Below, one piece after another: positions 48,201 through 59,807 of a stretch of 64,000 bases of DNA. Every line of letters starts with the position of its first letter. Position 1 is the first letter of the stretch. The stretch is taken from the NCBI GenBank assembly GCA_963995505.1, contig OZ023187.1, positions 16,331,176 to 16,395,175 on the forward strand, read 5' to 3'. Position numbers and translations under genes: made by a program. This DNA is from Hypericum androsaemum (Eukaryota > Streptophyta > Magnoliopsida > Malpighiales > Hypericaceae). The notes under the pieces were generated by a model. It did not search any database. It had not been told where the DNA came from and saw only the letters and a program-made list of their open reading frames with translations.

Positions 48201-48756
48201 CATTTAAATTCCACAATTGAAAAGTCATTGTTGAATTGAACTCATATGATCTTTTTTTAGGAAATCATATAATCTTTTTGGTAGCTCCTAATAATATGCA
48301 AGTAACAAGATCAAATTAAATATTCAAACTTTTGTTAATTATAGAAGAAAATATAACACAATCTTAATGTAAAACATTTTATTACCTTGGCTATCTTTCC
48401 TTTCAGTAAAGGATGACCAAAGGCCGTTTGATTGTGAAATAAAATATAATCTATAAGATCACCATGAGGACTCTGGATTTAAAAAAATTCCTGACAAATA
48501 AGTTATTATTACAACTAAAAAACGTATCATGACTTAAAATGAACAACAATTTTAATGTTTAAAATCTAAAAATTAATACTTTTATAGTTTTCTCGGCAGG
48601 CTTATTCATCTTCTTAAGGTATTTCCTTATCAGTGTTATCTTCTGTGCCTCATCTACTTCTAATGAAAATATAGGACAAGTTAAAGATACAATAAGAAGG
48701 AAGCACAAAAGAATAGTTGCAAATGGGTGTATCACAGTGCACCAACAAGAAGCCAT
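45279..48756 (-). pseudogene. Neprosin-family (DUF239) putative peptidase, interrupted by a MITE
   Basis: Seven exons with GT..AG borders: 48756-48580, 48472-48386, about 48252-48080, 47029-46865, 46693-46640, 46336-46190 and 45861-45279. Exon 1 gives a signal peptide (MASCWCTVIHPFATILLCFL) and the start of the activation peptide (LEVDEAQKITLIRKYLKKMN). Exon 2 reads SPHGDLIDYILFHNQTAFGH. The neprosin domain follows: YLGAQADINVWAPNV, HAGWI+VYPRLFNDN, YKKAGCFNLLCSGFIQTNPH, LIGYWPSLLLP and VHTTTQMGSGHFP, ending YDAYIPPLDHDTQLGVHF. Plant neprosins are secreted glutamic, proline-specific peptidases; most homologues are untested. Lesions: exon 3 has an apparent 1-base deletion near 48120-48126 (the frame ends KYLG-stop, the next reads GMKPTNEVEIPYE), and the last exon holds a MITE at 45508-45728. 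With the MITE and one TSD copy set aside, that exon stays in frame to its stop. Confidence 0.88.
45508..45728. mobile_element. hAT-type MITE in the last neprosin exon
   Basis: 221 bp with termini CAGGGGCGGAGCCA and the inverted TGGCTCCGCCACTG. Perfect 8-bp TSD TGTTGTAT (45500-45507 and 45729-45736), the hallmark of hAT transposons. AT-rich, no ORF. Confidence 0.95.
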
Positions 48757-48963
48757 CTTTAAGATATTATGGTTCTTGTCAATACTGAAATTTGTGGTTG
48801 TACTGTTGCAAATCATAAGTTTATATGAAGTGAGAGATGAAATTAATTGCAGCTTTTAAATTAATGACATTTAAGTAGTTTTTTTAAATTAAGGTAAGGT
48901 CGAAAGGTCAATAGAATGAATATGCTATAAAGGGAAATCAATGTTTGACTCTATCAATCTTAC

Positions 48964-49222
48964 TGTGATACTCCGAAAATGATCTGTTCTATCTGAAATG
49001 CTTAAGTGATTTGATTTGACTATCTATACCAACAAGGTGCACCTTCTTTTCTGGCACACATCTTGAGAGAACTCCAAGGTTAAACGCGTTTGGCCGGGAG
49101 TAGGATCAGGATGGGTGACCTCCTGGAAAATTTCCCGGGATGCGTGCGAGTGAGGACAAAGCACGCTGAAAAAGATCCGTGTTGGTCTGTGGAGCCAGTC
49201 GATCGAATCACGGGGCGTTACA
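48964..49222 (+). repeat. 5' LTR of Cassandra
   Basis: TGTGATACTCC...GGGGCGTTACA. The 5S-like domain is about 49065-49155. Confidence 0.95.
49065..49155 (+). promoter_or_regulatory. 5S rRNA-derived region with Pol III internal promoter (5' LTR)
   Basis: AGAACTCCAAGGTTAAACGC, GGGAGTAGGATCAGGATGGG and TGACCTCCTGG match the 3' two thirds of plant 5S rRNA, covering the A-box, intermediate and C-box control elements. The 5' third of 5S is not well kept. This is not a functional 5S gene but can act as the Pol III promoter of the LTR. Confidence 0.85.
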
Positions 49223-49348
49223 TTTGGTATCAGAGCGACCTCGGCTTGTACGGTGTGGTTCGGGGATCGAATGTACCTGCAACCGAAGGATTCTGGGACT
49301 GTCTGTATCTGGCGCGACGAGGACGTCGTGTATTTAAGGAAGGGTGTA

Positions 49349-49607
49349 TGTGATACCCCGAAAATGATCTGTTCTGTCTGAAATGCTTAAGTGATTTGAT
49401 TTGACTATCCATACCAACAAGGTGCACCTTCTTTTCTGGCACACATCTTGAGAGAACTCCAAGGTTAAATGCGTTTGGCCGGGAGTAGGATCAGGATGGG
49501 TGACCTCCTGGGAAATTTCCCGGGATGCGTGCGAGTGAAGACAAAGCACACTGGAAAAGACCCGTGTTGGTCTGTGGAACCAGTCGATCGAATCACGGGG
49601 CGTTACA
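49349..49607 (+). repeat. 3' LTR of Cassandra
   Basis: TGTGATACCCC...GGGGCGTTACA. The 5S-like domain is about 49450-49540 and here keeps the intact GACCTCCTGGGAAATT. Confidence 0.95.
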
Positions 49608-49612
49608 CTTAC

Positions 49613-51099
49613 TTTAAAAGATCAACTATTTACTAGTCAAAGGCTACAAGAAATTATTATTTAAAAGATTACCGGTCATGGATTTTGACCTTTTAAATTA
49701 AGCAATGTTCTCTCTCATTTAATGAATAATTTACATCGCGTTATATTCATGATGAGAGACGAATCCAAAGAGGTAATATCATGTTAATTTAAGAAGAAAA
49801 TAACATGGAAAGGATATAATATTTTGAAATGTTCAATTTGTGTAATATGAATTCATAATATTTTTATGTGTTAAAAAACACTTTCATTACTTGGGGAAAA
49901 AAGAAGTCCACAAAATATATGTGTTTTACCATATAACAAACATTTATGTGGCCTTGCAAAATAAGCACAGATTACATTTCGATATTTGTTAATAAAATTC
50001 ACCAGTATATATATATATATATATTTATATCTAGCTATATTTATCTATCTATACAACAGATATAGGGAAGGAAAATTTAAAACCGATACTTTAAAATTCG
50101 AGAATCGCTCTATCTAAATTTGAAAATTTTCTATAATACATATCCTTGTAATTTACTAATTTATCATTAAATTAAATTAAACCCCAATTCAATTAGAAAA
50201 CTAAAACTCACATGCTTCTCTCCTAGCCTGGAGGTTTATAAAACATTACGTTTTTTACAAGTCTACCTAAAATCAAATTCTGTTACTTTTTTTAGACTTA
50301 AAATTTTTTTATTACCATTCTTAACTTGTCCTCAGAGAATGAAACATATTTATTTAGAATTTTCCTACGTGTTCCATATTTGAAGCATCACGAGTCAACC
50401 ATGAATACCTCGATTTCACAAAATACTGAAAACAACCTATGGATAGAGAATCGTGAATCCGTTGATAATGAGAATATCGAAAGGCGACACAGAATTAAGA
50501 AAATTCTTAATTTTATTTATCAAATTTTAACTATCAAAACAATAGAGAAGGTCCTAGTTATAAATAACCAAAAAAACCTATTATGTAATATTCTACTATA
50601 AATCAAACTCCTAATATTAATCCAAAAAATTTAGATAATGATTAAAGGCTGAATTATAGCGATCAGTTCTTATGTACAGGCTGAATTACAAGAAATGCTT
50701 AGACATTATAAATACGAAGATCTTGCTCACGTTGATGTTGTGTTTAGCGTAGCATTCATTGCCCCTGCATAAGCCTTTGCCTGTACAAAAATAGCACAAA
50801 TATTATCGTATTTAGGACTATTGACTAACGAGTACAATTAGGTATAATAAAAATGATTATAAATTATGTTACAATTATAAAATAGTATGAGATTGAATAC
50901 CACAAAAATAGTCTCAAACGACAACTCAATTGAGGAGTTATTGTTTGTGTCATTTGACAAATTAGTGTCATTTGGTTTCAATACCAAATGACATAATTAT
51001 ACCAATAATCCCATCACATCTAAATATTCAATCTTTATTTTCTTACATGTCCACTATAAGACATTGTTGTTATAGTGTCAAAGGTGAATTTCTAAGTGT
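49613..51099. other. AT-rich intergenic DNA
   Basis: Contains a (TA)n run at about 50004-50026. On the minus strand about 50785-50730 a CAG is followed by AKAYAGAMNATLNTTST and a stop, which could be a lone terminal exon of an unknown gene. The 91-residue frame at 50326 has no recognisable domain. Confidence 0.35.
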
Positions 51100-53400
51100 T
51101 ACTACTTAGAAATTCTAGAATTCTTGAGCAGTCCTAAAAGTGTGTTTGTCAGAACTCGTTGGCAATAAATAATGGAGAAAAATAGTACTTTAAGGATAGT
51201 CTCAAGAATACAAGATTGAAGACCTCCATCAGATTGGTTTGAAGCATCGTCGAGTCAATCATTTGGCATTCATTTAACGACTCTATAATTAGGTTTGGAC
51301 TGTAATATTAATTACATAAACAATAAGCGAAAGCGTACCAGTTTGGTTGATGAAGAACTCAGCTTCTTAAAATTATACATACCGATAATATTGACTATTT
51401 ATTGACCATCTTTAATGTGTAAAAGTATTTTACCACTGTTATGTGATTTTCACGTTATAGTTATGTCTATTTACTTCATGAAAATTCTCAAACATTTAAT
51501 GTCTTTGAGATTTAACTGAATGAAGTAGAAAAGATAATTAGATATGAATGTGAAAATAGTAAGGTATGATAGAGGTAGTAAATATTATAGCAGACATGAT
51601 GAAAATGGTCAATATTTTGGTCAACTTTTAAAGTTCCTCGGAAAGAAAAAATTGAACTTTAATGGTTAGGAGAATGATGAGTACCCATCTCATAGTGGAC
51701 ATATACTCTCTAACTGTTGTGCATAATTGAATAGGGTTCCTTGTAAAGTTGTCCATTAAACTCTTGAAGAGTTGTGGGCAAAAGGATACCTTTTATAAGG
51801 CACCTGCATGTTGGAGTTTTCCAGTGGTAATGAGATTGTATAATCCATATAAAAGTAAATTAGATTCTCTAACGTTGGGTAATTATTTAGTTACCTAGAG
51901 AAATCTAAAGGGTACAAATTTTACTGTCTAAGCCATAGTTTCAGAATTGCTAAAACTCGAAATGCAAGGTTCATATAAAATGATGAAGTTAGTAGGAGTA
52001 ATGAAAATTAAAGGGTACAATTATGAAAGTAGGGGTTAATATTAATTTGCATGTATTGATATTTACTTTCATAAACGTACCACATGTCATTCCAAATGTT
52101 GAAGTAATGCAAGTCAACATGAATGAATATTTGAGTCAACAAGTACCAAATGAATAAACTAACTCACTAAATTTAAATGAGCATTAACCACATATGGTAG
52201 CATTGAGGTATTCCCAATGGGAATGAAAGTCAGAATGCTCTGTGGTATATTTGCATGAATATAGACGTTATATTAAAGTCAATAATTCAGTTTCGTTTTT
52301 ACAAGCTATTAAATTATTTGAGTCTAAGAAATGAATGAATGCTATGAAGAAAAGAGTTAAAATTCATAGAAAAGAAAAAGTCTATAATATTGTCAAATTG
52401 CTGAATATTTAAGAGGCTTGCGTGTTAATGGGTCTTCAAGACCAAGCGTGACCCCAATGACAATATCGAACAATATAAAACTAGACTTGTAACCAAGAAT
52501 TTTACTCAGAAAAGTGGCATTTATTATAGCAAGACTTTTTCTGCAATCTCAAATAAAGATTCTTTAAGAATAATTATAGCATTGATGACTCATTATGGTC
52601 TAGAGTTACACTAAAGAATGTGAAAATAATCATTCTTAATGGGGCCTTTAAGAGAAAATTTATAGAATCAACTTGAAAGATTTGAGGTTGAAAGAAAAGA
52701 ATTATTGGTGTACAAACTTAAGATGTCAATAAAGGCTTATATTTTCTTCATGACAAATGTATCTTAATGTTCATGATACTAGTATATCTTTTGGTATTAA
52801 GGGAAATATCGTTGACCGATATATATACCAAAAGGTCAATGTGAGCAAATTTTTGTGAAGTCTTATGTTGATGATATTTTGCTTGCTACAAATAATTTAG
52901 GAACTTTATGTGAGACTAAAGATTTTATCTTAGATGAATGATTGAGGTGAATCATTCGATGTGATTGAAATATAATATTCTATAATAGTTCACAAGTTTG
53001 CTATAATTGTTACCCACAAGAAACTTAGTCTCATTAATTTGATTCCTAAATATTAAATGCTCATGTATAGGACTCGGCACATTAAAAGTGTCAGATATTT
53101 AGTTTCATGGTTGTCTTATTTCCATTTTAAAGGGACAATATTATGGAAGATTGCTAAGTAATATATTATTGGCATTGCTCAATATGAAAATTAAGATTGT
53201 GACATATTTTGAAGTCATGATTAATGGATTATGACTAAGGAACTCATTTTAGGACTTTGGAGATTGTCGATGCCATTATCAAGTCGCTGAAAATTTATTG
53301 CCTTAGTAGTATGTTTCTCTAAAGATTTCAAATACTGTGAAAGTGTTAATCACATGAAGTTCAAGTATTTCATCGCTAATGACAAAGGTTACATGAGTGT
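51100..53400 (+). pseudogene. Ancient copia pol remnant
   Basis: Heavily decayed but readable. Integrase C-terminal part at about 51725-51990 (NRVPCKVVH, LRHLHVG-like HLHVGVFQW, LKGTNFTV, LLKLEMQGSYK). Reverse transcriptase at about 52430-52600 (VFKTK, YKTRLVTKNFTQKSG, YYSKTFSAISNKDSLRIIIA), a degenerate YVDD region near 52870 (reads DILLATNN-like), then RNase H traces near 53040-53350. Many stops and frameshifts. LTRs were not found. Spacing suits one old Copia insertion. Confidence 0.7.
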
Positions 53401-53729
53401 CTGCATGGACTTCCAAATTTACCTCAAATTTTGTTTGTGTATCGACGTCATAGGAATCGAGATGTGCAACCGAGAATAAGGGTCTTCCGGAACCCTAAAG
53501 GACGTGAAATTGGAGAAGATTAGTAAAAATTTTTTTGAAAAATATGGCACAACTTAGTCGTACAAGTAAGAGATTTATTTAATCATAACAAACAGTAAGA
53601 AGAAAAAAAACCAACTAGAAGGCCATTGGATTTATTATAAAATAGAATCTAGAAAAGAGAGGTGTCGATTTAGTCCTACAACTTGAAGGCAAGAAAAAGA
53701 GAGAGAAAATATTGATCTAATTCTATTGA

Positions 53730-53905
53730 TTATTGATACAGTTCTTTAAAAACATCGATCAAATTACATTGAGCAAACCTAGAGAATACCAAGTTGCAGC
53801 AGAAGAGCTTCAGGAACTCAGAATTTACATGATGTCGATACACTTCTTTAGGATGGATGAAGATGAACGATATTGTTTTGTTTCAATACAACTTGTTTAC
53901 GGGTA
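53730..53905 (-). pseudogene. Fragment of an FBD/LRR-like gene (third copy)
   Basis: Similar to the end of exon 1 and the start of intron 1 in the two intact copies: the plus strand reads GAGCAAACCTAGAGAA, GCAGCAGAAGAGCTTCAGGA, GATGTCGATACACTTCTT, matching 23986-24070 and 41130-41210. Diverged and isolated, 12 kb from copy 2. Confidence 0.65.
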
Positions 53906-54492
53906 TCCCGAATCAAGTAAAAGAGTGGAACTTTAGAAGAAGAAAAAACTAGAATAAGAATATTAGGAAAAGTCCACTTTATACGTATGACAGAAAATCA
54001 CTTGATTAAAACACAAATTTAAAAAAAGAAAAATATTCATAGGTCGTTTTTGTTTGACAAAATATATTAATTAGGATAACCTAATATTGGTTAGTTCCTG
54101 TTATTTTATAAATCAAATAATTAGTTCCTAAACCTAACTTTCAGTATTTTATAAATCAAATAATTAGTTCCTAAACCTAACTTTCAGTCATTTTTTTGAC
54201 GAGACATTATTTAAAGTGACAAAAATACCCATACTCAATACAAAATAACATATTTGTCATTTTAATTATAAAAAAATTAAAGAAGCAGCAATCAACCGAC
54301 GTTCACTGCCGCTTTAAAATTATATCCTTGGATACTGAATTGGGTGGATAATCATGTTAAGCATATGTCACTAAAATATAAACTAAAAAATATTTTGTCA
54401 CATTCTTAATGTGAATGCGAGGATGGGTCATGGAGAATAAATAGAACCAAGCGGGCTACGATGGTATGCCAAAGTAGTTTAAAAAAATTATT
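53906..54492. other. AT-rich intergenic stretch
   Basis: A tandem duplication of about 58 bp lies near 54085-54190 (ATAAATCAAATAATTAGTTC and CTAAACCTAACTTTCAGT twice). No gene seen. Confidence 0.45.
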
Positions 54493-55384
54493 AGAGCAAA
54501 TTGTCCTCAGGTCTCTGGAGTTTGTTTAAATTACTGTTTTATTCTCTCTTGTTTCGAAATTGAAACTTGGATCTCCCTAGTTTACTTTTATAGTACTCTC
54601 AAATCCCTCGCTGATGTCAGCATTTTTAATATTTCTAAAAAGATAATTTTACCCTTCAAAAAGGGACCCATTTTCAACCTTCGCTCAACTCTTCCCTGTC
54701 ACTCCACGGAGTCATCGTAACTCCAGCCTGGTGCCGTCCAAGGCCTCTTGACGACCCACTGGCATTTCTTGCGTACCACCTTCGTCCGACGGCGAGGACC
54801 GTTTCTCGCGTGGCCTCAGTGGTCGCTTTTGCTGCATCCCGAGCCGAGCCGGCCAAGCCGCCGGTTCTGAAGTCTCGCCTCAAGAGGCTCTTCGACTGGC
54901 AGTTCCCCAGCGTGCTGAAGATCTCGTCCGTAGACAAGCCAGCCGCCGGCGAGCAGCCATCATTCCCGGCGGCGAAGGACGCCGAGTCCAGCCTGAGAGG
55001 TTTCTCCAATTTCAATTTCAATTCTGATGTCTGCTGCCCGAGGATCGTACCACCTTCATCCAGGCGTTTCTCGCATCCAGGAAATTGAGTTTGTCTTGAG
55101 GAGCCGCACTTGCAATGTCCTGTCCCGCCTTCAGGGCTTCGTCGGTACTTGAACAATAGTGGCGGTGACGGTGACCCAAGCTTGGGCTGGAGAAGAGGCG
55201 GACGAAGGTTGAAGATGGGTCCAAGGGTATAATGGTCATTTTAAAAATATTACAAATGATGACATTAGCGAGGGACCTAAGAGTACAATAAAAGCAAACT
55301 AGGGGACTAAAGTTTTGATTTTGAAACAGCAGGGAGTAAAACAGTAATTTAAGCAAACTCTAGGGACCTGAGGATAATTTGATC
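54493..55384. mobile_element. Pack-MULE-like element carrying a DUF506 fragment
   Basis: The left tip AGCAAATTGTCCTCAGG and the right tip (reverse complement ATCAAATTATCCTCAGG) continue as inverted repeats of about 170 bp (GTCTCTGGAGTTTG / CAAACTCTAGGGAC; CCCTCGCTGATGTCA / TGACATTAGCGAGGG). Flanks show no exact 9-bp duplication. The GC-rich interior holds host-gene-like coding sequence, unlike the AT-rich surroundings. Confidence 0.7.
54840..55010 (+). pseudogene. Captured DUF506 (PDDEXK-like) N-terminal fragment
   Basis: The frame reads PVLKSRLKRLFDWQFPSVLK then ISSVDKP, the characteristic N-terminal motif of plant DUF506 proteins (usually KSRLKRLFDRQFPSVLRIS), followed by acidic/Ser-rich sequence. 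The nuclease-like core is absent. Flanking GC-rich parts of the element (54690-54840, 55090-55200) may derive from other exons; not identified. Confidence 0.7.
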
Positions 55385-55491
55385 AAAATACTATTATTTT
55401 GAAATTTTTGGTTTGATATGAAATTTATAACATAATATTATGTTTAGGCTAATTTTGTAAATTGCTCACCCGAGTTCCATGTCATAGCACG

Positions 55492-56213
55492 TAGGGATGG
55501 CAATGGGTAGGGTATGGGTAGGGTAGGGTATTGATAGGACCCTACCCATACCCTAATTTTTTTGGATGGACCCATACCCTACCCTCGACCCTACAAATTT
55601 TTTTTGTTAGATTCCTACCCTACCCTCCTGGAGACCCAGGGTCTACAGGGTCCGACCCTTTAACGTTATGCATTTTGATAATTTTCAATCAAAACTTAAT
55701 TTTTATATAAAATTTAAATAAATTCAAGACATCTACTACGTTACACATCAATATTCAATAGAAAATTGATAAAACATCAAATTTTGCAATTTAATTTCAA
55801 TAGTCAAAGATTTTTTTTTAGAGTTTGAAATACATAAATAATTCAATAAAAAAAATATAGCATGTCAGCTTCTAGTGATCCATTATTCACGACATCTACT
55901 AAGCTGGTTGCGGAATAACATAATAAATATGTTAAAATTAACCGTAAAGTATATTATATATATTATTAATACGGTCTAACAAGGGTCTAACTAGAGTCTA
56001 ATTAGGGTAGAGTCTAAAATAGGGTAAAAATGTAAGGGTATGGTCCGACCCACGGGGTCTAGCTATGGATTCATACCCTACCCTAGACCCTACCTCTAAA
56101 CATGGACCCATACCCATATCCTACCCTAGACCCAGTTAAAGTCAACATACCCTAGATCCGTAGGGTAAAGGTAGGGTTCGACCCTCAGGGTATGAGTTTT
56201 TCTGCCATCCCTA
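55492..56213. mobile_element. Non-autonomous hAT-type element rich in TAGGGT/ACCCTA
   Basis: Termini TAGGGATGGCAATGGGTA and the inverted TGCCATCCCTA, with a perfect 8-bp TSD ATAGCACG (55484-55491 and 56214-56221). Both subterminal regions, about 120-180 bp each, are arrays of GGGTAGGGTAT / ATACCCTACCC with some CCCATACCCT. The centre is AT-rich with no transposase. Confidence 0.93.
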
Positions 56214-56221
56214 ATAGCACG

Positions 56222-58531
56222 TTAGTGAATAAATTGATTTTTATATATTTCTAATAAAATTGAGAAAGAGTATTGATATATATAAAGCGTCTAATCAATA
56301 AGAATCTCTCGGGACAACATTTCAGTTATGATCATGTTGGAGGTCAAATATCCTTTTCCCCGCAACAGATCAAAAGTTAAATAATCATCGCATACTTTTT
56401 AATCACTAGATTAAATAACAAGCGCATATGTTTCAATCACTTAAAATACTCTAGATTGGCAATTATATTCTGGAAAGGGACTGACCGCCGACTTAAGCCT
56501 AGCATTTTCATTTTATGTTTGGTCTAAAGTTGAGAATGGTGGGTAGGATCCACAACGTATCAATTCTGAAGCCAAATTGGATTACTATAATCAGCAAAAA
56601 GCACCTAAACCACCAAATTGGATTTATATATTGGGTCGGTAGGTTGGGCTCGGCGCCGCTCTACCATGTAAACGTGCGTCGCGTGTCTATAAATGCACAT
56701 AAACATATATCTGAACTTATTTAAATTAACATATATATGTATTATCTTGGTAATAAATTGTTTACATGACACTTATTATGAAAATAAGTAAAATCATTCG
56801 TTTTTCAACGTACAATCAAACATTAGAATTTTATATTATTGAAATAGAGGTACTTATGAGTATATTTTTTAATAACTTACATTAAAATGTCAAAATTATT
56901 TGTAAACTAATACATCGATTAAGTATGATGATAACAAACTCGGCACACTATACAAGAGATAACAAGGATATGTTTTTAAGGGTATATAAGTAATTTTCAT
57001 GATAAAAAGACCAATCACGTCATTGGGGATCCAAAATTATAATAAAACTAAATACAAAAAATGAAAAAATCACTTTTGAAAAATGAGAGTTCATTGCGGA
57101 CATATTACCAAACTCCAAGAATCCGAAAGTAATTTACCTTTCGATTACTTATGTAACATGTAGGCATTTTTCTTTGGGTGTAATTATTATAAAGGGACAT
57201 ATATAAAATAAATTTACTAATAAAAATCAATGTAATTGATTCGTATCATTTAAAAAGGGTTTCCAGTTTAATTCTTGATTTGTTTCAAATTCCGTAACCG
57301 GCATTGCATTATACTTCATCCTCGACGAGGCTTTGTGTGATGGAACAATATCTGAACTTTATATGGCTTCCTTTATACGTAAATCTGGGGTGTAACGTGT
57401 AAAGCGTTTGGAGCTGTGCTGTATAGGACTGATTGTTTAGGGAATCCATGTAACACTCTTGGTTTTTAATATAACTACGAACAAGAGCAAGTAACAAAAA
57501 ATACTTTAGCTTTCTCAATTGTCAAACTAAAAAATTCTTATAAAGAAACACGAGCAAGTAACAAAACCATAAAAAATCTTAAAATTCTGGCCATGTTCCA
57601 CGCTCCAAAATTAAAGCTGGTAACCCGTTTGATCAACGCTAAACCTAAACCTTGAAATATTTACAAATTGTTTTAAAATTTAAAGCGTGTTTCTAAAAAA
57701 CAATTGTTTAAAAACATTATTAATTCCAAAACAAAATTTGGAATTCCGAGACAGTTCTTTAATTTATTTGTCAGACTAAATTGAATTAAACTATATTATT
57801 TCGTGTCGGAACTTGCAAATGTAACAAATTAGATCCGGTACATTAAAAACACAGGTATGGGCCGTATGTCTCATCAAAGAGCCAAAAGGAAAATTTATTT
57901 TTCAAAATATTTAGTTTCAAAACTTAAAAGTTAGAACTTTCGTTCATATAAAAATAACTCTATAAGTTCATGTATGGCTATGAAGATATGGGTTTTTTTT
58001 ATGTTGCAACGTTTTTGGGGATTTTAGTTGTCGAGGAATAATGCAATCTTTTGAAACGATAGATACAACCGAGAGTTTCTTATTCATGTCATCCTGATTC
58101 GGACACATAAAAGGTTTCGGTGATCCAATTCTGTCTCGGAAGGAACATCATGATCTACTATTATACTTATAATCACGGTGAATAGGGGTGTACTTAGCAA
58201 TTAGGTTTTGCCTTGTGCTTTTGGTGTAAATTTTCGATGTATATAAAATAGATTTACTTACCAAAAAAATTCATGTCGAATATTGGATATAACATTATCC
58301 AAAGAAAAATTTATTCCGTTAATTATTCTGTATATTGTTTAGCTAGTCTAAAAATATTTTCAAATTTAAACAAAAGTAAACTAAAAAAATGAGGTTTCCA
58401 TCTCCATTGGCATCAAGTTCAATCAAAAGTTCAATTTTTAAGACTAGGAACATCAACACCTCTCACGAGAGGGTCACGCTGATGTGTAAAAAAAAATTTT
58501 AAAAAGGAAAAATTAAATGGGGGAGAGGGAG
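56222..58531. other. AT-rich intergenic DNA
   Basis: No gene recognised. About 57950-58270 ends with GGTGTAAATTTTCGATGTATATAAAA-like sequence that might be the tail of a retroelement, but no coding motif supports it. Confidence 0.35.
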
Positions 58532-59807
58532 GGGAGTGGATTGAGTACGGAGTGAAGGAATTGATTCCGTACGGTTTGGAGTGAAGGGGGACCGCAGCGG
58601 CAAACACATGTATGTGATAATGGCAAGCGCAGTTATGTGATAATGGCAAGTACAGTTATGTGATAATGGCATGTGTATTTGTGACAACGGCAAGTCCCGT
58701 TTATGATAATGGCGAACGTAGTTTTTTTCATTTTGGTCCCCCGTATTTTAGCATTTTTGCAAAAAGGCCATACTGGCACGCACAGTTATGTGATACTGGC
58801 ATGTCCAGTTATGTGATACTGGCATGCACACTTATGTGATAACGGTATTTGTATCTGGCATGTGTTTGTGCGTGGCTTTTTTTATTTTGGTCCCCGTATT
58901 TTAGCGTATTTGCAAAAAAATCCCCGCGTGTCTTCATTCCGAACGGTTCGAAATCTGAGCATTCTGTACCCAATCCATACCCGAGAGGAAGAGGGAGGGC
59001 CACAACCCTGGGGCAAGAGTCACCTCGCCCTCGCCTCTCATTATTATAATAATATATATATATTTTTTTTATATCTACTTAGTTATACTTGACACAATGT
59101 TATTAGTATAAATAGATTTTTTCGGATATGCAAGTTCATATTTTTTAAATCTCTATAAATAGAGTCCAATGTTAACATATTTTTCTTATTATAATTATAA
59201 ATAATTATTTTTGTAAATTAATTATAAATTTTATATAAAAAAATGATAGTAGATAATATGTGGATGAAAAAGAAATTAATTATTTATTCCGTGACCCTGA
59301 GTTGCTGATGTGAGTAGAAAAAATATAATGGAATTGAGTTGGGTATGAATGAGAGAGAAATTAATTATTTATTCCATGGGATATGGATTGGGCACGGAAT
59401 GCTCAGATTCCAAACTGTTCGGAATGAAGACACGCGGGGACTTTTTGGCAAATACGCTAAAATACGGGGACCAAAATAAAAAAAGCCACGCAGAAACTTA
59501 GGCCGGATACAAATGCCATTATCACGTAACTGCGTATGCCAGTATCACATAACTGTGCATGCCAGTATCACATAACTGTGCATGCCAGTGTGACCTTTTT
59601 GCAAAAATGCTAAAATATGGGGGACCAAAATAAAAAAAACCACGCGCGCCATTATGATCAACGGGGACTTGCCACTGTCACAAATACACATGCCATTATC
59701 ACATAACTGCGCTTGCCATTATCACATAACTACGCTTGCCACAGCGGTCCCCCTTCACTCCAAACCGTCCAGAATCGGTTCCTTCACTCCGTGCTCAATC
59801 CACTCCC
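58532..59807. mobile_element. Large foldback element with arms of about 440 bp
   Basis: Left arm 58532-58982 and right arm 59378-59807 are inverted copies, about 85-90% identical by eye, with a spacer of about 395 bp. Outer tip GGGAGTGGATTGAG; the inner part ends at GAACGGTTCGAAATCTGAGC / CAGATTCCAAACTGTTCGG. Each arm contains several copies of a 20-24 bp repeat built on GTTATGTGATAATGGCA and two of TTTTGGTCCCCGTATTTTAG. No ORF with recognisable domain; no TSD found. Confidence 0.75.

Larger units (their letters stand above)
48964..49607 (+). mobile_element. Cassandra TRIM retrotransposon, complete
   Basis: Two 259-bp LTRs (48964-49222 and 49349-49607) flank only 126 bp of interior. Perfect 5-bp TSD CTTAC (48959-48963 and 49608-49612). 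The primer-binding site TGGTATCAGAGC is at 49225-49236 and a purine tract AAGGAAGGG lies near 49337. LTRs begin TGTGATAC and end GTTACA and carry a 5S rRNA-like stretch, the defining feature of Cassandra. The LTRs differ at only around 10 positions, so the insertion is fairly young. It encodes no protein and depends on other elements for mobility. Confidence 0.96.

Noticed and set aside
49065..49155. 5S rRNA gene
   Set aside because: Only part of 5S is conserved and the sequence lies in a pair of LTRs with a primer-binding site and TSD, i.e. Cassandra.
53733..53936. 67-residue forward frame
   Set aside because: It is antisense to a degraded FBD/LRR-like exon/intron fragment.
55492..56213. 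Interstitial telomere
   Set aside because: The arrays are TAGGGT/GGGTAT mixtures in inverted orientation between TIRs with an 8-bp TSD, not a run of TTTAGGG.
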